In this document: positions 1 through 5,377 of the stretch, in pieces
How positions within the stretch are numbered: position 1 is the stretch's first letter
How the letters are laid out: each line of letters opens with the position of its first letter
NCBI GenBank assembly: GCA_003566875.1
Contig: PXBQ01000001.1
Location: 1 to 12,701, forward strand
Source of the DNA: Spirochaetaceae bacterium
GTDB lineage: Bacteria; Spirochaetota; Spirochaetia; DSM-27196; PXBQ01
Direction: 5' to 3'
DNA: 12,701 bases
Notes under the pieces: generated by a model
The model's database searches: none
What the model was told of the DNA's origin: nothing
The model's input: only the letters and a program-made list of their open reading frames with translations
Made by a program: the position numbers and the translations under genes

Positions 1-466
1 CGGCGTTCGCGACCAGGACGCCGATCGCTCCGAGCCCCACGACGCCGAGCTTCTTGCCGAGGATCTCGGGACCGGCGAAACGGGATTTTTCTTTTTCCAC
101 CGCCGCGGCGACGTCGACATCAGTACCCGCGAGAGACTTGACCCACGCGATGCCCCCGTGGATGTCGCGTGATGCGAGTAGCATACCGCAGATCACGAGT
201 TCTTTGACGCTGTTCGCGTTCGCCCCGGGCGTGTTGAACACGACGATTCCGCGTTCGCTGCAGAGATCGACCGGAATGTTGTTCACTCCCGCACCCGCGC
301 GTGCGATCGCTCGCACCGTTCGCGGAAGCTCGGTCGAGTGCAGGTCCGCGCTGCGGACCAGAATCCCATCCGGCTCATCGGCATCCGTCGAGACCGTGAA
401 AAGTTCAGGATCGAACTGGGCAAGCCCCCGTTCGGAAATTTTGTTCAAAGTTTTGATCGTGTACAT
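1..466 (-). CDS. serA: D-3-phosphoglycerate dehydrogenase, N-terminal part (cut by the window edge)
   Basis: This is the first enzyme of serine biosynthesis, oxidising 3-phosphoglycerate to 3-phosphohydroxypyruvate with NAD. The 155 visible residues show the D-2-hydroxyacid dehydrogenase pattern. The substrate-domain motif RAGAGVNNIPVD (57-67) is followed by NTPGANANSVKELV (78-91), and the Rossmann glycine motif GLGAIG begins at about residue 144. The ATG at 464-466 is preceded by AAGGAG (473-478) at 6 nt, a good ribosome site. The catalytic Arg/Glu/His residues and any C-terminal ACT domain lie outside the window. It follows aspS on the same strand after 33 nt with no visible terminator, so co-transcription is likely. 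The family is clear. The serA assignment rather than another 2-hydroxyacid dehydrogenase rests on the N-terminal motifs. Confidence 0.88.
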   Translation of the reverse strand, partial: MYTIKTLNKISERGLAQFDPELFTVSTDADEPDGILVRSADLHSTELPRTVRAIARAGAGVNNIPVDLCSERGIVVFNTPGANANSVKELVICGMLLASRDIHGGIAWVKSLAGTDVDVAAAVEKEKSRFAGPEILGKKLGVVGLGAIGVLVANA

Positions 467-499
467 CGTACTCTCCTTCTTTGTGTCCGTGGCCGGTGT

Positions 500-2281
500 T
501 CATGTCCAGTCGATAATCTTCAAACCGAGCTCGGCCAACTGTCCGGGATCCACCTCGGCGGGTGAATCGTCCATAAGCGATACCCCTTGGGTGTTCTTCG
601 GGAACGCAATTACCTCGCGGATGCTCGTCTCTTCGGCCATGATCATTACGAGGCGGTCGAGGCCGGGCGCGATTCCGCCGTGCGGCGGTGGGCCATACTG
701 GAACGCCTCGAGCAGAAAGCCGAAGCGCCGGTGCGCCTCTTGCTCGTCGAATCCGATGATCGAAAAAACGCGGCGTTGTAGCTCCGGGTCGTGGATCCTG
801 ATCGACCCCGACGCCAGCTCAAACCCGTTACAAACGAGGTCGTAGAGATCACCTTTTACCGCGCCCGGGTCGGACTCGAGGTTCTCGACGAACCTCTCCT
901 GCGGCATCGAGAACATGTGGTGCGCGGCGTCCCACTTCTGCTCGTCGTCGTTCCACTCGAAGAGCGGAAAGTCGATCACCCACGCGAACTCGAACGTGCC
1001 GCGCGCGATCATGGCTTCACGTCGCGCGACGTCGAGGCGGACCGCGCCAAGCGCGGTACACGCGATGCGCCACGAGTCCGCGACCATGACGATGAGGTCG
1101 CCCGGGGTCGCCCCGACCGCGCGAACGACCGCGGCGGTGTCGTCGGAGAAGAACTTTGATACCCCTCCATCGAGCACGGCGCCGGATTCTCCCGGAGCAA
1201 CTCTCATCCACGCGAGCCCTTTCGCGCCGTACGTCTTTGCGACATCCTCGAGCTCGGTGATGCGTTTGCGCGAGTACTCGGCTCCGCCCGGAATCACGAG
1301 CGCCTTGACCGCGCCGCCGTCTGCGATCGCCGCTCGGAAAACCTGGAAAGACGACTCGCGCGCTATCGCGGCAAAATCGGTGATCTCCAGTCCGACCCGG
1401 AGTTCGGGTTTGTCGCTACCGTACGTGTTCATCGCTTCTTCGTACGTCAGACGCTTAAACGGAGTCTGCAGGTGAACACCGAGTGCGTGCGAGAAGACGT
1501 GCGCGAGCATCGCTTCGACGGTCTCGAACACGTCCTCTTTCGAGACGAAGCTCATCTCGATATCGATCTGAGTATGCTCGATCTGTCGGTCGCCGCGGGC
1601 GTCCTCGTCGCGAAAACAGTGCGCGATCTGAAAGTACTTGTCGAACCCGCCGACCATGAGGATCTGTTTAAAGAGTTGTGGCGACTGCGGCATCGCGTAG
1701 AACTTTCCACGATGAAGGCGCGACGGAATCAGAAAGTCTCGGGCGCCCTCCGGCGTCGACCGGATCATTGTGGGTGTCTCGATCTCGAGGAAACCATGCC
1801 GCGTGAGGAACTCCCGGATTCGAAAGCTCGTCTCGTGCCGAAGCGCGATTTTCCGTTGCATCGAGAACGAGCGAAGATCGAGATATCGGTACTTCATCCG
1901 GAGTTCGTCTTTCGCGTCGCTGCGGTCCTCGATCATGAACGGAAGGGTATCGCTCTTTGCGAGCAGTACGATCTGCTCCGCCGCGAGTTCAATCTCACCG
2001 GTCTGCATCTCGCGGTTTCTCATAGCCTCGGGGCGCATTCGAACCGTTCCGATTACCGCCACGCAGTACTCGAGTTTGAGCGAAGCCGCCTGGTCGGCGA
2101 GCCCGCCCGGCGCATCGGCGTCGACCACAATCTGCATTATGCCGTAGCGGTCGCGAAGGTCAAAAAAATGCACGCCACCGTGGTCGCGAGTTCGGTGAAC
2201 CCACCCGTTGAGCGTCACCTTTCGCCCGTCGTCGTGTGCGCCCAACTCACCGCACGTCGCCGAGCGTTTGTATTGTTCCAT
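500..2281 (-). CDS. aspS: Aspartyl-tRNA synthetase, bacterial type with GAD insertion
   Basis: This class II synthetase charges tRNA-Asp, and possibly tRNA-Asn, with aspartate in the cytoplasm. At 593 residues it has the full length of bacterial AspRS. The N-terminal OB-fold anticodon domain (1-105) carries GWVHRTRDHGG. Motif 1 is FLEIETP (164-170), the flipping loop is TPEGARDFLIP (177-187), motif 2 begins FRDED (223-227) with DRQ (231-233), the GAD insertion spans roughly 290-420, and motif 3 is GGIAPGLDRL (535-544). His34 follows RD where discriminating enzymes such as that of E. coli have Leu, and Ala86 sits where they have Lys. Both fit a non-discriminating enzyme. No Shine-Dalgarno precedes the ATG. 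A -10-like TACAGT ends 6 nt before it, suggesting a leaderless start. It lies between the HIT gene (41 nt upstream) and serA. Confidence 0.97.
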   Translation of the reverse strand: MEQYKRSATCGELGAHDDGRKVTLNGWVHRTRDHGGVHFFDLRDRYGIMQIVVDADAPGGLADQAASLKLEYCVAVIGTVRMRPEAMRNREMQTGEIELAAEQIVLLAKSDTLPFMIEDRSDAKDELRMKYRYLDLRSFSMQRKIALRHETSFRIREFLTRHGFLEIETPTMIRSTPEGARDFLIPSRLHRGKFYAMPQSPQLFKQILMVGGFDKYFQIAHCFRDEDARGDRQIEHTQIDIEMSFVSKEDVFETVEAMLAHVFSHALGVHLQTPFKRLTYEEAMNTYGSDKPELRVGLEITDFAAIARESSFQVFRAAIADGGAVKALVIPGGAEYSRKRITELEDVAKTYGAKGLAWMRVAPGESGAVLDGGVSKFFSDDTAAVVRAVGATPGDLIVMVADSWRIACTALGAVRLDVARREAMIARGTFEFAWVIDFPLFEWNDDEQKWDAAHHMFSMPQERFVENLESDPGAVKGDLYDLVCNGFELASGSIRIHDPELQRRVFSIIGFDEQEAHRRFGFLLEAFQYGPPPHGGIAPGLDRLVMIMAEETSIREVIAFPKNTQGVSLMDDSPAEVDPGQLAELGLKIIDWT

Positions 2282-2287
2282 GCGGAG

Positions 2288-2316
2288 ACTGTATCAATAT
2301 GGTCCGCGAAAAGCAA
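2288..2316 (-). promoter_or_regulatory. Putative aspS promoter giving a leaderless mRNA
   Basis: On the minus strand the sequence reads TTGCTT (2316-2311), a 17-nt spacer, then TACAGT (2293-2288), 6 nt before the aspS ATG at 2281. The -10 matches TATAAT at 4 of 6 positions. The -35 matches only the TTG half of the consensus. The normal start distance puts the first transcribed base at or next to the ATG. The whole element fits in the 41 nt between the HIT stop and aspS. Confidence 0.5.
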
Positions 2317-2321
2317 CTAAC

Positions 2322-2663
2322 CTACCCCGGCGGCCACGAGAGCTTGCGACCTCCGAGAATATGGGCGTGCAGGTATTCGACCGTCTGTTGGCCGTCCTTG
2401 CCGATGTTGAAGACCACGCGGTAGCCGTTTTCCTCGAGCCCGAGTTTCTCGGCGACGCGCGCGACGCCCGCGATAAACGCGCCGGCGTCCGCGGCCGTGG
2501 CGTCCTTCAGCGACTCGAAGCCCCGTGCCCTCTTCTTGGGTATCACAAGAACGTGAACGGGAGCTTGTGGGTTGATGTCCTTGAACGCGAACACGTCGTC
2601 ATCTTGATGTACGACCGTAGCCGGAATCTCACCCGCGAGAATCTTGTCGAATAGAGTTTCCAT
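2322..2663 (-). CDS. HIT family protein (HinT/PKCI-like nucleotide hydrolase)
   Basis: This is a small cytoplasmic histidine-triad protein of the HINT branch, whose members hydrolyse nucleoside phosphoramidates and acyl-nucleotides. The 113 residues carry FDKILAGEIPA at the N-terminus, the HVLVIPKK strand and the C-terminal signature EYLHAHILGG ending in SWPPG, as in HINT proteins. The presumed nucleophile His99 and the following His101 are present. The first triad histidine is replaced by Tyr97. I chose the ATG at 2661-2663 because family members begin there. AAGGA abuts this ATG with no spacing, which is too close for a normal ribosome site, and TACTCT sits 6 nt upstream like a -10. An in-frame GTG at 2676-2678 would add five residues but has no ribosome site. 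It lies upstream of aspS on the same strand. Confidence 0.93.
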   Translation of the reverse strand: METLFDKILAGEIPATVVHQDDDVFAFKDINPQAPVHVLVIPKKRARGFESLKDATAADAGAFIAGVARVAEKLGLEENGYRVVFNIGKDGQQTVEYLHAHILGGRKLSWPPG

Positions 2664-2729
2664 TCCTTGAGAGTACACCGTCGGCCGTTGAAACGCCAGG
2701 GTGTCATGTCTGTTAACCGGCGTGCTCTG

Positions 2730-3587
2730 TTACTGCACGTCGGTTTCGCGTCGGAAAAAAACGTTACCCCCGGACGAGTGACCTTCGATCGTGATCGGAC
2801 CGGTGCCGTACGTGAGGCTGCGCGATGCGGTATTGCCGCCGACCCGAAGGACGCCACGGCTCGAGTTGAGGACAAACCGAATCGAGTCAAAGCCGTTCTG
2901 GAGCGTTACGTCGATGTCACCGGTGCCGCTGCGAAACGTCGAGTCGGCAGCGAGCGCTACGCGTGAGGCGGTGATAGCTCCTCCCGACGTCGTGACAGCG
3001 GCGCTCCCCCGGAACCCCGTGAACTCGACGTTTGCGTTGCCGGTGCGGACCTCGACGGCGCCACGAACATCCTCGATGTCCACGGTCGCGTCGGACGTCG
3101 TGACGGCGATCGTGCCGCTACTTTCGGTGATTCGTACCGCTCCGGTCGACGTCTGTACGGCTATGCGCTCCGATGAGATCCCCGTGACGGTCACCGAGCC
3201 GACGGTGCCGGACGTCGTGATCAGCGTGCCTCTCGGCACTAGAATCACGATGCGCGCATTGGTCGGCGTGCGCAGAAATCCGATCGGTTTTTTGACTCGA
3301 ACGTGAACAGTATCGTTCACCATTTCGTGCACGATCGTGAATCCGTCCGGGATCGCCTCGGGCACGATGACGATGCCGGCGTTGTCACTCCCGCGTACGA
3401 CGACGGAAAAAGTACCGGCGTTTACGTTCAAGGCGGCCGCGCCGGGGTACGATACGACTCCCGTGCTTGAGACGGGCGCAGAGCACGAGACGGCCACGGT
3501 TAGCAGCGCGATCACTGCCACGGTAAGCCGCGTAGCGGTGAAGCGAAAAATTGCACGGTAGGAGGGTGATCCCGATCGGTTTCTCAT
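2730..3587 (-). CDS. Putative lipoprotein with DUF4097-type beta-repeat domain
   Basis: This predicted exported lipoprotein of 285 residues has no known enzymatic role. Residues 1-34 form a signal peptide with a basic start, a hydrophobic stretch at 21-33 and a relaxed lipobox AVSC with Cys35. Ala at -3 is tolerated in spirochaete lipoproteins but is poor by the E. coli rule. The rest consists of short repeated beta-strand units rich in Thr, Ser, Val and Gly (for example TTSGTVGSVTVTG, QTSTGAVRITESSG, TTSGGAITA). This is the pattern of DUF4097/YvlB-like and head-GIN beta-solenoids. It contains no catalytic motif and no Cys apart from the lipid site. TATACT (3607-3602) is a likely -10, 14 nt before the ATG, and no clear Shine-Dalgarno follows it. 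The HIT gene follows 66 nt downstream. A cell-surface or envelope-stress role is inference only. Confidence 0.82.
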   Translation of the reverse strand: MRNRSGSPSYRAIFRFTATRLTVAVIALLTVAVSCSAPVSSTGVVSYPGAAALNVNAGTFSVVVRGSDNAGIVIVPEAIPDGFTIVHEMVNDTVHVRVKKPIGFLRTPTNARIVILVPRGTLITTSGTVGSVTVTGISSERIAVQTSTGAVRITESSGTIAVTTSDATVDIEDVRGAVEVRTGNANVEFTGFRGSAAVTTSGGAITASRVALAADSTFRSGTGDIDVTLQNGFDSIRFVLNSSRGVLRVGGNTASRSLTYGTGPITIEGHSSGGNVFFRRETDVQ

Positions 3588-3601
3588 GATGCTCGAACTT
3601 C

Positions 3602-3607
3602 AGTATA
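3602..3607 (-). promoter_or_regulatory. Possible -10 element of the DUF4097 lipoprotein gene
   Basis: TATACT on the minus strand matches TATAAT at 5 of 6 positions and ends 14 nt before the ATG, implying a leader of only about 7 nt. No convincing -35 lies 16-18 nt upstream, only GTGGTT followed by a T-run. The call is therefore weak. Confidence 0.35.
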
Positions 3608-3641
3608 CGACGAATGTTCGAAAAAACCACGTCCAGGGCTA

Positions 3642-4085
3642 CTAGTCCGCGTTGTTTTCACGCGAACTCCTTCGCGAATTTTTCCTGCACTCGGTGCACC
3701 CGAGTACGTGAACGTGTTTTCTCTTCTCTCTGTTGAACATGCGCGCGACGATGTACCCGTCGTCGGGAACGGTTTTTCGGCAGACCGGGCAAATTCGGGT
3801 TTTATTTGCGTTCGGCGGTCGACAGTACTTGCAGCCGAACATATGAACCAATGTGTCGTCGGGTTTTGTTTTAGCCCCTCGGTTGAAGACGTGTGTGTGG
3901 ACGGTTTCGCCTTTGCGTAGAAGCTCACCGCACAACGGGCACGGCTTCAGGACTTCGAGCGACCGGCGCGTTCGATCTGCCATGTTGTTCGCCGGCGCGT
4001 AGTAGTCGGACCTTTTTATCCGAATAAGCGTGAAAAGCAGGAAACCGACTACTCCCGCGAGAACTAAAAGCACACCGATCTCGAT
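3642..4085 (-). CDS. Membrane-anchored protein with two zinc-ribbon-like repeats
   Basis: The function is unknown. From the GTG at 4071-4073 the protein has 143 residues. A hydrophobic segment (about 1-17) is followed by a basic stretch, as in an N-terminally anchored protein with its C-terminal part in the cytoplasm. Two similar units follow: CPLCG (45-49) paired with GCKYC (80-84), and CPVCR (95-99) paired with GCTEC (125-129). Each has a histidine-rich strand before the second pair (LVHMFG, HVHVLG), consistent with two zinc-binding knuckles. The strong GGAGGG (4097-4092) is 19 nt from that GTG but 7 nt from an in-frame ATC at 4085-4083. An in-frame TGA lies just above the ATC. I give the ATC start, which adds four residues, as the better spaced. 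The GTG is the conventional choice. The gene diverges from rsmI. Confidence 0.75.
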   Translation of the reverse strand: MEIGVLLVLAGVVGFLLFTLIRIKRSDYYAPANNMADRTRRSLEVLKPCPLCGELLRKGETVHTHVFNRGAKTKPDDTLVHMFGCKYCRPPNANKTRICPVCRKTVPDDGYIVARMFNREKRKHVHVLGCTECRKNSRRSSRENNAD

Positions 4086-4091
4086 GGGTCA

Positions 4092-4097
4092 CCCTCC
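4092..4097 (-). promoter_or_regulatory. Ribosome-binding site GGAGGG of the zinc-ribbon gene
   Basis: This is a near-perfect Shine-Dalgarno on the minus strand. Its GGAGG core is 7 nt from ATC (4085-4083) and 19 nt from the nearest canonical in-frame start, GTG (4073-4071). No ATG, GTG or TTG in that frame lies within normal range, because a TGA at 4091-4089 closes the frame. The spacing favours a non-canonical start. Confidence 0.6.
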
Positions 4098-4115
4098 GAA
4101 AACTACGATACGTGG

Positions 4116-4144
4116 ACAGTAGAGAGTGATCCGTCGATTGTCAA
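4116..4144 (-). promoter_or_regulatory. Putative sigma-70 promoter of the zinc-ribbon gene
   Basis: A perfect TTGACA (4144-4139) is followed by a 17-nt spacer and TACTGT (4121-4116), which keeps the three most conserved -10 bases. The predicted start near 4109 leaves a leader of about 24 nt that contains the GGAGGG ribosome site. The -35 overlaps that of the opposing rsmI promoter. Confidence 0.55.
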
Positions 4145-4147
4145 TCG
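4135..4147. repeat. Palindrome CGATTG-T-CAATCG shared by two -35 elements
   Basis: This is a perfect inverted repeat with 6-bp arms around one central base. It contains both TTGTCA (plus strand, for rsmI) and TTGACA (minus strand, for the zinc-ribbon gene). Such a site could be a repressor operator, or simply the by-product of two back-to-back -35 boxes. Confidence 0.6.
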
Positions 4148-4166
4148 TCGCGAGGACCGATACACT
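4138..4166 (+). promoter_or_regulatory. Putative sigma-70 promoter of rsmI with a near-leaderless start
   Basis: TTGTCA (4138-4143, 5 of 6 matches) is followed by a 17-nt spacer and TACACT (4161-4166, 4 of 6). Only 9 nt separate the -10 from the rsmI ATG at 4176, so the mRNA would have about 3 untranslated bases and no Shine-Dalgarno. The only purine-rich stretch, GAGGA, is about 20 nt upstream and would not be transcribed. Confidence 0.5.
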
Positions 4167-4175
4167 TCACCAACC

Positions 4176-4856
4176 ATGTCGTGTCTCTTCGTGGTCGCCA
4201 CACCGATAGGAAATCTCAGTGATATTACGCTTCGTGCGCTTGAGACCCTCCGCGAGGTTGGTTTTATCGTGTGCGAGGACACGCGCCACACGCGAAAACT
4301 GCTCGTACACTACGGAATCGACAAGCGTGTCGTATCGTTTCACGCGAACAGCAAACCCGCCGCGGCCGACGCGATCGCCGCGCGAATCGTCGACGGTGAA
4401 AGCGCCGCGTACGTCTCGGATGCGGGCACGCCGTTGCTCAGCGATCCCGGCGCGGCGCTTGTCCGCGTTGTTCGCGCCGCCGGTGTGCAGGTCGTGCCGA
4501 TTCCGGGACCGTCGTCCTTCGCTGCGGTCGTGTCCGCGGCCGGCTGGGACGGGAGTACGATCATGTTCGAAGGCTTCCTCTCGCCGAAACAGGGGCGGAG
4601 AAGAAAACGTCTGGCCGAGCTGCTCGCGCGCGACGAGGCATTTGTGGTGCTCGAATCGCCGTTCCGGATCATCAAAACGCTGCACGATCTGTCGGATCTG
4701 GCGCGCGACCATCAGGTTTTTATCGGGCGCGAGATGACGAAGGCACACGAGGAGTTTTTGGTTGGAACTCCATCGGAAATAGCCGACAATCTATCTGAGA
4801 GGCCTGCGGTGAAAGGGGAGTTTACGGTCCTTGTCGGACATCGCAAAAAGGTTTAA
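4176..4856 (+). CDS. rsmI: 16S rRNA (cytidine1402-2'-O)-methyltransferase
   Basis: RsmI uses S-adenosylmethionine to methylate the 2'-OH of C1402 in the ribosomal decoding centre. It belongs to the tetrapyrrole-methylase fold family. The diagnostic motifs are all present in 226 residues: VATPIGNLSDIT (7-18), CEDTRHTRKLL (33-43), SDAGTPLLSDPG (81-92), PIPGPSSFAAV (108-118) and FEGFLSPKQGRRRKR (131-145). It is shorter than the E. coli protein and lacks the C-terminal extension, as in many bacteria. The ATG gives a classical N-terminus, and no Shine-Dalgarno is seen upstream. The stop codon TAA overlaps the -35 of the sigma-28-type promoter of the next gene. Confidence 0.95.
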   Translation: MSCLFVVATPIGNLSDITLRALETLREVGFIVCEDTRHTRKLLVHYGIDKRVVSFHANSKPAAADAIAARIVDGESAAYVSDAGTPLLSDPGAALVRVVRAAGVQVVPIPGPSSFAAVVSAAGWDGSTIMFEGFLSPKQGRRRKRLAELLARDEAFVVLESPFRIIKTLHDLSDLARDHQVFIGREMTKAHEEFLVGTPSEIADNLSERPAVKGEFTVLVGHRKKV

Positions 4857-4880
4857 AATTATCCTAGTTTGTGTCGATAT
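4854..4880 (+). promoter_or_regulatory. Sigma-28 (FliA-type) promoter of the flgM-like gene
   Basis: TAAA (4854-4857), a 15-nt spacer and GTCGATAT (4873-4880) match the flagellar sigma-28 consensus TAAA-N15-GCCGATAA in spacing, at 4 of 4 bases in the -35 and 6 of 8 in the -10. A start near 4887 leaves a short leader with AAGGAAGG (4891-4898), 9 nt before the ATG. The -35 overlaps the rsmI stop codon. Confidence 0.75.
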
Positions 4881-4907
4881 ATTTGAGTGTAAGGAAGGCA
4901 ACCGACG

Positions 4908-5192
4908 ATGAGTATCGATCGCCTGGGTCCGGTGGATCCGGTACAGAGATTGAACAAGACGCACAAACCCGAACGTCCGGCCGAAAAAACGGGATCGGAC
5001 TCGGTGTCGTTTTCCGAGGAAGCCAAACTCAAGGCGGACATCCTGCGGATGGATGCGCAAGTGCGTGACTCGTCGGACGTTCGAAACGATCGGGTTGCCG
5101 AGGTCAAAGAAAGACTACGGGATCCGTCGTACATAAACGACGCCGTCATCGAGGTTGTTGCCGATCGTATCATGGACATGTTCGACGTTTGA
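4908..5192 (+). CDS. flgM: FlgM-like anti-sigma-28 factor
   Basis: FlgM-family proteins bind and inhibit flagellar sigma-28 until the hook-basal body is complete. This 94-residue protein has the usual layout. A polar, probably disordered N-terminal third (1-30) leads to DSVSFSEEAKLKADI (31-45, the 'D.V.LS..A' entry motif). The helical core DVRNDRVAEVKERL (57-70) and a final helix ending VVADRIMDMF (83-92) make up the sigma-binding region. The ATG has a clear ribosome site, AAGGAAGG. A sigma-28-type promoter directly upstream supports the assignment, since flgM is commonly transcribed by the sigma factor it inhibits. Sequence similarity in this family is low, so identity rests on the motif pattern plus promoter. 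The gene ends in a strong terminator and appears monocistronic. Confidence 0.8.
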   Translation: MSIDRLGPVDPVQRLNKTHKPERPAEKTGSDSVSFSEEAKLKADILRMDAQVRDSSDVRNDRVAEVKERLRDPSYINDAVIEVVADRIMDMFDV

Positions 5193-5271
5193 GACGACCG
5201 TGACTTTTTCGCGTGTCCGTGAGCTTGAGTCGAAATCGGCCGACCGAAACGGCAATAGCTTTGTTTAAACG

Positions 5272-5306
5272 GCAACGATAGGCTATACTATCGTTGCTTT
5301 TTTTTT
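5272..5306 (+). terminator. Rho-independent terminator after flgM
   Basis: A perfect 10-bp stem, GCAACGATAG (5272-5281) with CTATCGTTGC (5288-5297), encloses a 6-nt loop and is followed directly by nine T residues (5298-5306). It ends the flgM transcript about 80 nt after the stop codon. There is no A-run on the other side, so it acts in one direction only. Confidence 0.93.
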
Positions 5307-5377
5307 CGACGCACGTTGTCGTGGTGCGATAATTCGATCGTCCAGATCATCTATAAGTGCGGCAATTCGGGGGAGCA

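Noticed and set aside
54..845. Plus-strand open frame of 263 codons across serA and aspS
   Set aside because: It spans two real minus-strand genes and their gap, and its product is a low-complexity Ser/Arg-rich sequence typical of a shadow frame.
1472..2320. Long plus-strand open frame of 282 codons antisense to aspS
   Set aside because: It is the mirror of a high-GC3 coding strand. The opposite strand encodes full-length AspRS with all motifs, and the antisense protein has no recognisable domain or ribosome site.
5306..5332. Sigma-28-like site before the dehydrogenase homologue (TGCGATAA)
   Set aside because: The -10 matches 6 of 8, but the base group 15 nt upstream is TCGA rather than TAAA, so it fails the half that makes the flgM site convincing.
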